DNA of 21,977 bases from Spirochaetales bacterium (GCA_022785155.1 JALFRH010000040.1:1-21977); one strand, 5' to 3'; counted from the stretch's first letter, positions 6,522 to 13,942 are shown. Numbers and translations: made by a program. Notes: generated from the sequence alone by a model not told the origin.

Positions 6522-8315
6522 ATGAAACAGATAACAGCCAATGAATTACGGGAAAAGTATATTAATTTTTTCGTCTCCAAAGGTCATAAGCAGATCAGTG
6601 GCGCTTCCTTGATTCCTGAGAATGACCCTACGGTTCTTTTCACAACAGCTGGAATGCATCCTCTGGTTCCATACCTCCTTGGTGCAGACCATCCTGCAGG
6701 AAAGAGACTCTGCGATTATCAGAAGTGTATCAGAACCGGGGACATCGACAGCGTAGGTGACCCAAACCACCTTACATTCTTCGAAATGCTTGGCAACTGG
6801 TCTCTTGGAGATTACTTCAAAGAAGAGATGATCGAGTATTCCTTCGAGTTCATGACAAAGGTTCTTGAAATCCCTGTGGATAAACTCAGCGTTACAGTAT
6901 TTGAAGGGGACAATGCGGTTCCGAGAGATACTGTTGCAGCTGCAAAGTGGGAGAGCCTTGGAATACCAAAGGAAAGAATCTATTTCATGCCTCGTGAAGA
7001 CAACTGGTGGGGACCGGCAGGTGAAACAGGACCTTGCGGCCCGGACAGTGAGATGTTCATCGATACAGGCCGTGAAGCTTGCGGCCCCGACTGTAAGCCA
7101 GGCTGCCATTGCGGCAAGTATTTCGAGATCTGGAACGATGTATTCATGGGATATAGAAAGGAAGCTGACGGCACTTACCATGAAATGGAGAGAAAGTGTA
7201 TCGATACCGGAATGGGAATCGAGAGGACAATCGCCATTCTCCAGGGTAAGAAGAGTGTCTATGACACGGAAGTCTTCCAGCCTATCATCAAGGCCATCGA
7301 AGGTCTCAGCGGCAAGAAATATGGCGAGAATGAAGAAGATGATGTCTCAATCAGAATCATCAGCGACCATGTAAGGACCAGTGTCTTTATTCTTGGAGAC
7401 CAGAAGGGTATGGCTCCAGGCAATGTGGGACAGGGATATATTCTCCGCCGTCTTATCAGAAGAGCAGTAAGACATGGAAAGAAAATCGGAATCCAGGGAG
7501 ATTTCCTCTCTTCTTTGGCAGAAGTGGTCCTTTCCCTCTACAGCGCTCCATATCCTGAGCTTGAGGAGCACAAGGCTTTCATTTTCGAAGAGTTGAAGAA
7601 GGAAGAAGAGAAGTTCTCCAAGACACTAGTCAATGGTGAAAAAGAGTTCGAAAAGCTACTTCCAAACCTTCTCAAGGGACAGAGCAGAGTAATCGGAGGC
7701 CGTATCGCCTTCAAGCTTTATGATACTTATGGCTTCCCCATCGAGCTTACCGAGGAGCTGGCCAAGGAGCATGGCTTTACTGTAGACAGAAAGGGATTTG
7801 AGGAAGCTTTCGAGAAGCATCAGCAGATTTCCCGTGCAGGAGCTGAACAGCAGTTCAAGGGTGGATTGGCAGACCACAGCGAAGCGACCACAGCCCTCCA
7901 TACGGCAACACACCTTCTCCACAAGGCTCTTTCAGTGGTGTTGGGCGGATATGTAAAGCAGTTGGGTTCCAACATTACCGCTGAGCGTCTGAGATTCGAC
8001 TTCAACCATCCTCAGGCCCTTACTAAGGAAGAGTTGAAGAAGGTTGAGGATCTTGTAAACCAGGAGATTGAGAAAGACCTTCCTGTCGTCTGCGAAACAA
8101 TGACCTTGGATGAGGCCAAGAGCTTGGGTGCAGCAGCTCAGTTCGATGCAAAATATGGCGAAATGGTCAAGGTCTATTCCATCGGAGACTTCTCAAAGGA
8201 AGTATGTGGTGGACCACACGTGGAGCATACAAGTCAGTTGGGACACTTCAGAATCGTAAAGGAACAGTCATCTAGTGCTGGAGTCAGAAGAATTAAGGCT
8301 GTACTTGAACACTAA
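6522..8315 (+). CDS. alaS: Alanyl-tRNA synthetase, short form lacking C-Ala domain
   Basis: It charges tRNA-Ala with alanine. At 597 aa it is about 280 residues shorter than E. coli AlaS. The class II catalytic domain is intact (residues 1-240: TTAGMHPLVPYLLG, RTGDIDSVGDPNHLTFFEMLGNWS cut here as separate motifs, ENWW-like DNWW at 160-163, GMGIERT 230-236). The tRNA-recognition part follows, then the editing domain with zinc ligands HTATH (460-464) and CGGPH (562-566). The protein ends after the editing domain, so the C-terminal oligomerisation domain is absent; this short form is known from spirochaetes. A cysteine cluster C187, C191, C195, C197 is inserted before the FEIWNDVF motif. AGGA (6511-6514) sits 7 nt before the ATG. 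The stop is 2 nt from the convergent regulator gene. Confidence 0.96.
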   Translation: MKQITANELREKYINFFVSKGHKQISGASLIPENDPTVLFTTAGMHPLVPYLLGADHPAGKRLCDYQKCIRTGDIDSVGDPNHLTFFEMLGNWSLGDYFKEEMIEYSFEFMTKVLEIPVDKLSVTVFEGDNAVPRDTVAAAKWESLGIPKERIYFMPREDNWWGPAGETGPCGPDSEMFIDTGREACGPDCKPGCHCGKYFEIWNDVFMGYRKEADGTYHEMERKCIDTGMGIERTIAILQGKKSVYDTEVFQPIIKAIEGLSGKKYGENEEDDVSIRIISDHVRTSVFILGDQKGMAPGNVGQGYILRRLIRRAVRHGKKIGIQGDFLSSLAEVVLSLYSAPYPELEEHKAFIFEELKKEEEKFSKTLVNGEKEFEKLLPNLLKGQSRVIGGRIAFKLYDTYGFPIELTEELAKEHGFTVDRKGFEEAFEKHQQISRAGAEQQFKGGLADHSEATTALHTATHLLHKALSVVLGGYVKQLGSNITAERLRFDFNHPQALTKEELKKVEDLVNQEIEKDLPVVCETMTLDEAKSLGAAAQFDAKYGEMVKVYSIGDFSKEVCGGPHVEHTSQLGHFRIVKEQSSSAGVRRIKAVLEH

Positions 8316-8317
8316 GA

Positions 8318-8698
8318 CTAAGAATTGGAATTTGGGGACTTTGATTGGATGTCAAGGTCCTCATTTTTATTTATTCTGGTCTGCACCATATCGTCGATGA
8401 TGCCTTCCGCCAGCATTTTGCTGAATATGGGAAGAAGCTTTTCCAAAGCTCTTTGGCTATGGGTGTAGAGATCCAGATCCAAGGCTGTATCCGGGTCTGT
8501 AAAGAGTTCCTTCACCGGAACAGCAAGACCGTCGGCTATTCTCTGTATTGTATCTGCAGTGGGGTAGGTTTCTCCTCTCTCTATTTTGCAGAGTTGTTTT
8601 CTAGATATGTCGATCTTCTTTGCAAGGGCTGTCTGGTTTAAGTTCTCAATTCGTCTGATGCGAATAATATTCGTCCCTATTATCTTCTTCAGGTCCAT
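8318..8698 (-). CDS. XRE-family helix-turn-helix transcriptional regulator
   Basis: A 126-aa DNA-binding protein. The HTH domain fills the first two thirds (IGTNIIRIRRIENLNQTALAKKI, then DISRKQLCKIERGETYPTADTIQRIADGL, each shown here only as the family hallmark), matching the Cro/C1 HTH_3 pattern with QTALAKKI and ISRKQLCKIERG as the two helices. The remaining tail is acidic and lacks a recognisable ligand domain. I choose the ATG at 8698; a longer TTG start at 8752 would lie inside the inverted repeat at 8732-8762 and places 18 extra residues before the domain. There is no Shine-Dalgarno. A promoter-like pair ends 6 nt before the ATG and overlaps the inverted repeat, which suggests autoregulation. 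Targets are unknown; rlmN lies just upstream on the same strand. Confidence 0.85.
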   Translation of the reverse strand: MDLKKIIGTNIIRIRRIENLNQTALAKKIDISRKQLCKIERGETYPTADTIQRIADGLAVPVKELFTDPDTALDLDLYTHSQRALEKLLPIFSKMLAEGIIDDMVQTRINKNEDLDIQSKSPNSNS

Positions 8699-8704
8699 AT
8701 ATGA

Positions 8705-8733
8705 AGTATAGATTTCTACGGTAATTTTGTCTG
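8705..8733 (-). promoter_or_regulatory. Promoter of the XRE regulator, possibly giving a leaderless mRNA
   Basis: On the minus strand CAGACA (8733 to 8728), a 17-nt spacer and TATACT (8710 to 8705) precede the ATG at 8698 with exactly 6 nt between the hexamer and the ATG. The -10 is 5 of 6 to consensus. Transcription would start at or next to the A of ATG. Confidence 0.5.
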
Positions 8734-8762
8734 TTAACTTTTTAAGAGACAAAAAGTTAACA
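8732..8762. promoter_or_regulatory. Perfect 12-bp inverted repeat, candidate operator
   Basis: TGTTAACTTTTT (8732-8743) and AAAAAGTTAACA (8751-8762) are perfect inverted copies with a 7-nt spacer. The repeat overlaps the -35 region of the XRE regulator by two bases and lies in the gap after rlmN. It lacks GC pairs and a T-tract of the kind expected of a terminator, so an operator for the adjacent regulator is the simplest reading. Confidence 0.55.
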
Positions 8763-8804
8763 CTGTTTACCTGTATGGTTACAAATTATCCTTTTTTATA
8801 GAAA

Positions 8805-9836
8805 TCATTGGTTTTTGAGGTTACTTTTCATTGTTTCTGAAGCCAGTTGGCCACAAGCTGCATCTGCACTTCGCCCCTTCTCCCTTCTTATGCTGTAGTT
8901 GATGCCCAAGGACTTTAGATTGGCAGTGAACTTCCTTATCTCCGCATCCGAAGGGGAGGAGAAGGATAGTATATCAACAGGGTTCCAAGGAATGAGGTTT
9001 ACAAGTACTTCCAAGCCCTTTGTAAACTTCTGCAATTGTCTTGCAGCTTTCTCTGTTGTATTTATGCCCCCAAGCATGCAGTATTCCAGGGTAATGCGTT
9101 TCTCGTTTCTATGCTGGAAGGAAATAAGGGCCTTTTTTAGTTCGGCAAGAGGAAAACGGGTGTTTACAGGCATGACGGAGCTTCTGATATCGTCATCTGC
9201 AGCAACCAAGGACACTGCAAGACGCAGAGGAAGATTCAATTCCGCCAGCCTCTTTATTCCAGGAACAAGGCCGCAGGTTGAGATGGTTATTCTCCTGTAG
9301 GAGATATTTATTCCGTCTTCCCTGTGTATGAAGGTGATGGCCTTCATGACTTCTGTGAAGTTGGCCAAAGGTTCGCCCATACCCATGAATACTATGTGGG
9401 TGATATGCTCACCCTCTTTTTCAAGGTGGATAAGCTCTTCTACAATCTCTCCGGCCTGAAGATTCCTCACCAGCCCCATGGTACCTGTACGGCAGAACTT
9501 GCAGCCCATGGCACAACCCACCTGGCTGGAGAGACAGGCAGTATACCGGCCCTTTCCGTCAGATAGCCTTACACACTCTACAATGGCTCCGTCCTCCAGT
9601 TCCACAGCCAACTTCAAGGCAGAGTCGGAAGAGCTTCTTCTTATTACTTTTGATGAAAGGGCGGAAGGATGTTCCTTTGATATCCTTTCTCTTGTTGCCT
9701 TGGGAAGACTGGTCATAAGGGAAAAATCCGTAACTCCCTTGGTTAGGAAAGAATAGACGATCTTTGCCTGATAGTCCTTTTCAAGTGCTAGATATTCTTT
9801 GAGTTCATCATTAGTAAGGCAATAAAGAGTGGCCAT
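8805..9836 (-). CDS. rlmN: 23S rRNA/tRNA (adenine-C2)-methyltransferase RlmN
   Basis: A 343-aa radical-SAM enzyme that methylates C2 of A2503 in 23S rRNA and A37 in some tRNAs using a ping-pong mechanism with a methylated cysteine. The [4Fe-4S] motif CAMGCKFC gives Cys108, Cys112 and Cys115; Cys101 matches the second conserved cysteine; GMGEP (152-156) binds SAM; and Cys328 in ADAACGQLA is the cysteine that is transiently methylated. All catalytic residues are present and the length is normal. The start is at 9836: GGAGGA (9846 to 9841) lies 4 nt upstream of it, between this ATG and an earlier in-frame ATG at 9854, which itself sits inside the -10 hexamer. The XRE regulator follows 100 nt downstream. 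Confidence 0.95.
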   Translation of the reverse strand: MATLYCLTNDELKEYLALEKDYQAKIVYSFLTKGVTDFSLMTSLPKATRERISKEHPSALSSKVIRRSSSDSALKLAVELEDGAIVECVRLSDGKGRYTACLSSQVGCAMGCKFCRTGTMGLVRNLQAGEIVEELIHLEKEGEHITHIVFMGMGEPLANFTEVMKAITFIHREDGINISYRRITISTCGLVPGIKRLAELNLPLRLAVSLVAADDDIRSSVMPVNTRFPLAELKKALISFQHRNEKRITLEYCMLGGINTTEKAARQLQKFTKGLEVLVNLIPWNPVDILSFSSPSDAEIRKFTANLKSLGINYSIRREKGRSADAACGQLASETMKSNLKNQ

Positions 9837-9852
9837 AGCATCCTCCGATGGC

Positions 9853-9858
9853 ATTATA
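9853..9858 (-). promoter_or_regulatory. -10 element of rlmN
   Basis: A perfect TATAAT on the minus strand (9858 to 9853). No convincing -35 at 16-18 nt. Transcription from it would begin near 9846, at the ribosome binding site GGAGGA, so the leader would be only about ten bases and the ATG at 9854 would not be transcribed. Confidence 0.45.
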
Positions 9859-10031
9859 GCCCAATTGGAAAAAACTATCGATTACCAAAAAGTGGATGAT
9901 GGAAAGGAAAAAGGGGAAAGTTGAACATTTTTTTGTTTTTATTTTCCTCGGGATAATTACTATTTGGAATATTTCTGCTATTCTTACTACCAGGACGTTT
10001 CTATAAGGGAACTGGTCCTAAAGGAGAAAAA

Positions 10032-10529
10032 ATGAACAAGAAGATTGTTGCAATTGTTTTGGTTGTTGCTTTGGCTGTTACAGGCCTTTTTGCTGCTTCA
10101 ACAACAGGAACATCAAAGAATGGACAGTTCTCAATCGGTGCTGGTATCGGTACTGATATTTCTGTCGTTGGAAAGTATGGTATGGGTAAGTTCGATCTCC
10201 AGGGAGATCTCTCTCTTGATTTCTTGAACGGTAATGCTTTCTCCATCGATTGCGGCGCTTTCTACAATTTCTATGATTGGAATGTTGTTTCTGGTTCTCT
10301 TAAGGCTCCTCAGTACATCTCTTTCACAACTGGTCCTATTGCAAAGATCATGGTTAAGAATGGTATCAGCCTCGGTGCTATTTGGGGTGCCGGTGCAGAG
10401 TACACATTCCCAAAGGTTCCTGTAACTGTATTCTTGAAGGTCGGTCTCGGAGCTAAGTTTGACTTCGGCGAAAACTTCAGTGTCGGCCCAACAGGCATGG
10501 GTGTCTTGGGAGCTGTCTACAATTTCTAA
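10032..10529 (+). CDS. Exported small beta-barrel-like outer membrane protein
   Basis: A 165-aa protein with a typical Sec signal peptide (MNKK, hydrophobic core, cleavage expected after GLFA, about residue 21). The mature part alternates polar and hydrophobic residues rich in Gly and aromatic residues (GAGIGTDISVVGKYG, AFYNFYDWN, GLGAKFDFG) and ends in VYNF with a terminal Phe, the usual outer-membrane assembly signal. This suggests an eight-stranded barrel; it is reminiscent of the small OmpW-like/DUF3996 proteins of spirochaetes, but I cannot verify that. AAGGAG (10021-10026) lies five bases before the ATG. Codon choice is unlike the neighbours (GGT, GCT, GTT and TTC-rich), as in highly expressed genes. 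A strong terminator follows immediately, so it is probably monocistronic. Confidence 0.7.
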   Translation: MNKKIVAIVLVVALAVTGLFAASTTGTSKNGQFSIGAGIGTDISVVGKYGMGKFDLQGDLSLDFLNGNAFSIDCGAFYNFYDWNVVSGSLKAPQYISFTTGPIAKIMVKNGISLGAIWGAGAEYTFPKVPVTVFLKVGLGAKFDFGENFSVGPTGMGVLGAVYNF

Positions 10530-10548
10530 TTGTAGAAAAGGACAAGGT

Positions 10549-10577
10549 AAAAGGGCCCGTTTCGGGTCCTTTTTTTA
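10549..10577. terminator. Bidirectional terminator between the barrel protein and hflX
   Basis: AAGGGCCCG (10551-10559) pairs with CGGGTCCTT (10563-10571) over 9 bp with one G-T pair around a three-base loop, followed by six T on the plus strand. On the minus strand the same hairpin ends in TTTTACC, so it can also stop hflX transcripts; the hflX stop codon lies in the T-tract. Confidence 0.88.
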
Positions 10578-11825
10578 TGCTTCAATCCAATCTATGTATC
10601 TGTTTTTCTCAGTTTTTCTTACTCTGGCCTTTACTTTTATGGAGTAGTCTTCATATTTGACATCTACAATCTCTTCCTTTCTGGAGAGCTCTCCCAGAAT
10701 AGGAGAAGAGTAGGGGAGACGAAGGAAGATGGTTTCAAATATCTCGTCTGTGGTTTTCTCCATAAAAGACAATAGTTCCTCTATTCCTTCCCCTGTCTTC
10801 ATGCTGGTTTCCACCGTAGGGATCCCTTGGCTCTTGAGAAAGCTGTATGATATGTCATCGTATATGGAGTCCACCTTATTTATAACAACCAGCTTCACTT
10901 TGTCTTTCGCCCCAAGCTCTGTAAGGGTGCCCATTGTGGTTTCATAGCATTTTACGCTGTCCGGATGGGATGCATCCGCCACGATTATTACAGCATCAGA
11001 AGACAACGCCTCTTCAAGTGTGGAGGAAAAGGCTTCTATCAAGGAGTGGGGTAGGTTCTGGATAAAACCTACAGTGTCTGAAACCAGTACTTTCTGACCG
11101 GAGGGCAGGGTAAGGGCACGGGTTGTGGTGTCCAAAGTGGCGAAGAGCTTATCTTCAGCAAGGACTGTGGAGGATGTAAGCCTATTGAGGAGGGTCGATT
11201 TTCCTGCGTTGGTGTAACCTGTAAGGGCAAAGGTGAATATTCCTGTCTTCTCCCTCTTTTGTCTCTGGACACTTCTGGTTTTCTTGAGAGTCTCCAGTTC
11301 CCTGTCCAGGGATTTTATCCTCTCTTCAATGGTTCTTCTTTCCAGCTCAAGCTCCTTCTCTCCCTCTCCCTTGGCACCTCTTACACCTCCTCGCTGCTGG
11401 GAAAGGTTTGCTTCCCTGAATATGAGCCTTGGCTTTTCATATAGGGCACGGGCTTTCTCTATCTGGAGCCTTGCCTCTCTTGAATGGGCATTCTGGAAGA
11501 ATATGGCTTCTATGACTGCTTCCCTATCTGAAACAGGAAGGGAGAAGGCTGCCTCCAGATTCATCTCCACCCTAGGGGAGAGAAAGGCATCGAGTATGAC
11601 TTCTTCTGCGTCGAAGGCTCTTGCCCACTCTACAGCCTCCTCCACTTGGCCCTTCCCAAGGAATGTGACGGGGTTCTCTTTCTTTATGGTGAAACTTTGA
11701 TGACAAACTACATTTAGGCCAAGAGTGGAGATAAGACTTCTTATCTCACTCTCCCTGAGAAATACATTTCTTTCGTTTTCACCTACACTTCTTGTTGTAA
11801 TAAGGGCGACACGTTCTCCAGCCAT
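10575..11825 (-). CDS. hflX: GTPase HflX, ribosome-splitting/quality factor
   Basis: A 416-aa cytoplasmic GTPase. The N-terminal HflX domain carries the family motif QQRGGVRGAKGEGEKELE (about 143-160), preceding a Lys/Arg/Glu-rich helix. The G domain follows: G1 GYTNAGKS (203-210), a DTTTR switch I region (232-236), G3 DTVGF (250-254) and G4 NKVD (316-319). HflX binds the 50S subunit and splits stalled or hibernating ribosomes after stress. It ends in a charged C-terminal part of about 40 residues. No Shine-Dalgarno is seen before the ATG; TATGAT (11837 to 11832) sits 6 nt upstream of it, so the message may be leaderless. The gene converges with the barrel protein gene and diverges from ychF. 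Confidence 0.93.
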   Translation of the reverse strand: MAGERVALITTRSVGENERNVFLRESEIRSLISTLGLNVVCHQSFTIKKENPVTFLGKGQVEEAVEWARAFDAEEVILDAFLSPRVEMNLEAAFSLPVSDREAVIEAIFFQNAHSREARLQIEKARALYEKPRLIFREANLSQQRGGVRGAKGEGEKELELERRTIEERIKSLDRELETLKKTRSVQRQKREKTGIFTFALTGYTNAGKSTLLNRLTSSTVLAEDKLFATLDTTTRALTLPSGQKVLVSDTVGFIQNLPHSLIEAFSSTLEEALSSDAVIIVADASHPDSVKCYETTMGTLTELGAKDKVKLVVINKVDSIYDDISYSFLKSQGIPTVETSMKTGEGIEELLSFMEKTTDEIFETIFLRLPYSSPILGELSRKEEIVDVKYEDYSIKVKARVRKTEKNRYIDWIEA

Positions 11826-11831
11826 GGAATA

Positions 11832-11860
11832 ATCATAACAGAATACACTGGGGTTTTAAA
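11832..11860 (-). promoter_or_regulatory. Candidate hflX promoter, possibly leaderless
   Basis: On the minus strand TTTAAA (11860 to 11855), 17-nt spacer and TATGAT (11837 to 11832), then 6 nt to the ATG at 11825. The -10 matches 5 of 6; the -35 is poor. Confidence 0.4.
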
Positions 11861-11921
11861 TCCAATAGGGTGGAAGAAGAAATGGAATTGTTGCATACTT
11901 TAGGGGAAAGGAAATAGAAAA

Positions 11922-13031
11922 ATGAGTCTTAACTGCGGCATAGTAGGACTGCCGAATGTAGGAAAGTCCACAATATTTTCAGCTGTCACCTCAGCTCCTG
12001 CTGAAGCGGCAAACTATCCATTCTGTACCATCGACCCCAATGTCGGTATCGTAAACGTCCCTGATAAGAGACTGGATAAGATCGTAGAGCTTATTCCACC
12101 TGAGAGGGTTGTTCCTGCAACTGTGGAGTTCGTGGATATTGCAGGTCTTGTAAAGGGAGCAAGCCAGGGGGAAGGCCTTGGCAACAGATTCCTTGGCGCC
12201 ATCAAGGAAGTAGGTGTCATCGCCCACGTCGTCAGATGCTTCGACAATGCAGATATCATCCACGTCAACAATAGGATCGATCCAGCCGGAGATATTGAGA
12301 CAATAAACATCGAGCTTGCACTTTCAGATTATGAGACTGTAGACAAGAGATACCAGAAGCAGTCGAAGCTTGGAAGAATCAGCAAAGAGCAGCAGAAGGA
12401 GAATGAGAAGGTCCTCCCTCTCTATGAGAAGCTTCTTGCTTCTTTGGAGGAAGGGATTCCTGCCCGTTCCCTTGGCTTCGATGAAGATGAAAGGGCTCTC
12501 TTATATGATCTCCACCTCATCACCATGAAACCGGTGATCTACGTCTGCAACGTAGACGAAGACAGCATGGGGGAGGACAACGAATACGTCAAGAAGGTAA
12601 GGGAAATCGCCAAGAAAGACAATGATTCCCCTGTTGTCGTCATTTGTGGAAAGATAGAAAGCGAAATCGCCGCCCTGGATAGTGAGGAAGAGAAGAGAGA
12701 ATTCCTGGATGCAGTGGGTCTGGAGGAAAGCGGCCTCAACCATCTTGTAAGAGCTGCCTATCATGCCCTTGGACTCAGGACTTTCTTCACGGCAGGAAAG
12801 GACGAAGACAGGGCTTGGACCTTCAAGGAAGGAAGCAAGGCTCCTCAGTGTGCAGGTATCATACACACAGACTTCGAGAAAGGCTTTATCAAGGCTGAAG
12901 TATATAACTACCAGGATCTTGTCACCTACGGTAGCGAAGCCAAGGTGAAGGAGAACGGAAAGATGAGACTTGAGGGTAAGGAGTACGTGGTCCAAGACGG
13001 AGACATAATGTTCTTCAAATTCAATGTGTAA
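11922..13031 (+). CDS. ychF: Ribosome-associated ATPase/GTPase YchF (OLA1 family)
   Basis: A 369-aa protein with OLA1/YchF layout: G1 GLPNVGKST (9-17), G3 DIAGLVKGAS (72-81), a coiled-coil insert (about 135-190, rich in Lys/Gln/Glu), the altered G4 motif NVDE (210-213, explaining ATP rather than GTP preference in the family), and a C-terminal TGS domain (about 280-365). It interacts with ribosomes and influences start-site choice and oxidative-stress responses. Length and motifs are standard. A purine-rich GGGGAAAGGA stretch before the ATG serves as ribosome binding site. It is divergent from hflX, another ribosome-linked P-loop protein, and is followed by small lipoproteins of unrelated type. 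Confidence 0.95.
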   Translation: MSLNCGIVGLPNVGKSTIFSAVTSAPAEAANYPFCTIDPNVGIVNVPDKRLDKIVELIPPERVVPATVEFVDIAGLVKGASQGEGLGNRFLGAIKEVGVIAHVVRCFDNADIIHVNNRIDPAGDIETINIELALSDYETVDKRYQKQSKLGRISKEQQKENEKVLPLYEKLLASLEEGIPARSLGFDEDERALLYDLHLITMKPVIYVCNVDEDSMGEDNEYVKKVREIAKKDNDSPVVVICGKIESEIAALDSEEEKREFLDAVGLEESGLNHLVRAAYHALGLRTFFTAGKDEDRAWTFKEGSKAPQCAGIIHTDFEKGFIKAEVYNYQDLVTYGSEAKVKENGKMRLEGKEYVVQDGDIMFFKFNV

Positions 13032-13052
13032 GTAAATAGTCCCTGTCCATTG

Positions 13053-13075
13053 AAAATAATTTACGGAATTATTTT
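13053..13075. other. AT-rich perfect inverted repeat in the ychF-lipoprotein gap
   Basis: AAAATAATT (13053-13061) and AATTATTTT (13067-13075) are perfect 9-bp inverted copies around TACGG, followed by TTTT-containing sequence. It could be a weak terminator for ychF or an operator for the lipoprotein, whose -10 TATACT (13086-13091) lies 11 nt further on. Confidence 0.4.
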
Positions 13076-13108
13076 GTTTTGGGGTTATACTTTCCATAGG
13101 AGGCAATT

Positions 13109-13387
13109 ATGAGAAAGATTATTGCTATTACATTGATTTTGGCTTTATTGGCTCTTGTAGGCTGTTCTACAACTCTTCCAGTAAACGCAACATCAAATCC
13201 TGTCGGAACGAAAGTAGGTGAATCTACAGGTATGTATCTCTTTAACTGTATCCCGCTCTTTGGAGCAGACTCCGGTATCCAGAAAGCAGCAAAAAATGGA
13301 AACATCAAGAATATTTCCACAGTTGACCAGAGAGTCACATGCTATTTCCTTTGGTCCAATGTCACCACTGTCGTAACAGGAGAATAA
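13109..13387 (+). CDS. Small lipoprotein, TRL-like family
   Basis: A 92-aa predicted lipoprotein. The signal peptide is MRKI plus a hydrophobic core, with lipobox LVGC giving Cys19 as lipidation site. The mature part resembles the TRL-like family: a GTKVGES...GMYL...CIPLFGADSGIQKAAKNG core followed by NIKNISTVDQRV and a TTVVTG end, motifs known from small lipoproteins near tRNA loci in other bacteria; the match is from pattern recognition only. AGGAGG (13098-13103) sits five bases before the ATG, and TATACT (13086-13091) is a plausible -10. The strong hairpin at 13397 follows. The function of the family is not known to me. Confidence 0.7.
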   Translation: MRKIIAITLILALLALVGCSTTLPVNATSNPVGTKVGESTGMYLFNCIPLFGADSGIQKAAKNGNIKNISTVDQRVTCYFLWSNVTTVVTGE

Positions 13388-13396
13388 TTATGTTTA

Positions 13397-13432
13397 GATG
13401 AAGGAGCCTCCTTTTGGGAGGTCTCTTTCATC
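13397..13432 (+). terminator. Strong hairpin between two lipoprotein genes
   Basis: GATGAAGGAGCCTCC (13397-13411) pairs with the stretch up to 13432 over about 15 bp with one bulged T and one G-T pair, loop near TTTTG. Only three T follow, then GGGGTGG, so termination may be partial. The next ATG is 12 nt beyond, so it may instead act as an RNA stabiliser or attenuator. Confidence 0.55.
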
Positions 13433-13444
13433 TTTGGGGTGGTT

Positions 13445-13942
13445 ATGAAAAAGTTTTTTCTGATTCTGTTGTCTTCTCTTCTTGTTCTCTCTTCCTGTTC
13501 CACTACAGAGAGGGCATATTCTTTTTCATCAAGTGATGGAATCAGAGTCTTTCTTCGACCTGTGAAACTGAAGGGGGAACTACCTGTTGTCCTGGATCTG
13601 ACCATCCCCACTGAGAAATCAAAGATAACAGGGGATGCCACTCTCAATTATTCCCTTTATACAAAAAAAGGCACCATCAAAGACATTGAGTCCCTTTCTA
13701 TATCCTTCTCAACAGATAACGGCAAGTTTGAGACAGAGGACAACGAACTATTGTTTGTAGAAGGAAAGGGAAAAGATGAAGTCGAAATAAGGTTTACATC
13801 TAAGCTTCCGCTTTCTTCCATACTTTCCTTAATGGAATCGGGTAGTGTAGAAGTCTCCCTTATTGTAGACTCCAACACATATCCCCTTGATTCTTCTCTT
13901 TTTATTTCATCCCTCGAAAACGCCAAAGGGTATTTGCTTTGA
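13445..13942 (+). CDS. Lipoprotein of unknown function
   Basis: A 165-aa protein with a lipoprotein signal peptide (MKKFFLIL, lipobox LSSC with Cys18). After it comes a low-complexity serine stretch and then a soluble domain with many alternating hydrophobic residues (VVLDLTIPTEKS, LNYSLYT, VEVSLIV), suggesting a beta-sandwich. I do not recognise the family. The ATG at 13445 is preferred over the GTG at 13439; GGGGTGG just before it is a weak ribosome binding site. It lies 12 nt past the hairpin and 57 nt past the previous lipoprotein, so the two are possibly one differential operon. It converges with the GH2 gene with a 52-nt gap, where no good terminator is seen. Confidence 0.75.
   Translation: MKKFFLILLSSLLVLSSCSTTERAYSFSSSDGIRVFLRPVKLKGELPVVLDLTIPTEKSKITGDATLNYSLYTKKGTIKDIESLSISFSTDNGKFETEDNELLFVEGKGKDEVEIRFTSKLPLSSILSLMESGSVEVSLIVDSNTYPLDSSLFISSLENAKGYLL

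Noticed and set aside
9855..10031. AGGAC...GTCCT inverted pair before the barrel protein
   Set aside because: Only five base pairs with a wide loop; no support for a riboswitch or operator.
12501..13106. 201-codon minus-strand frame over ychF
   Set aside because: Antisense to ychF, which carries all family motifs.
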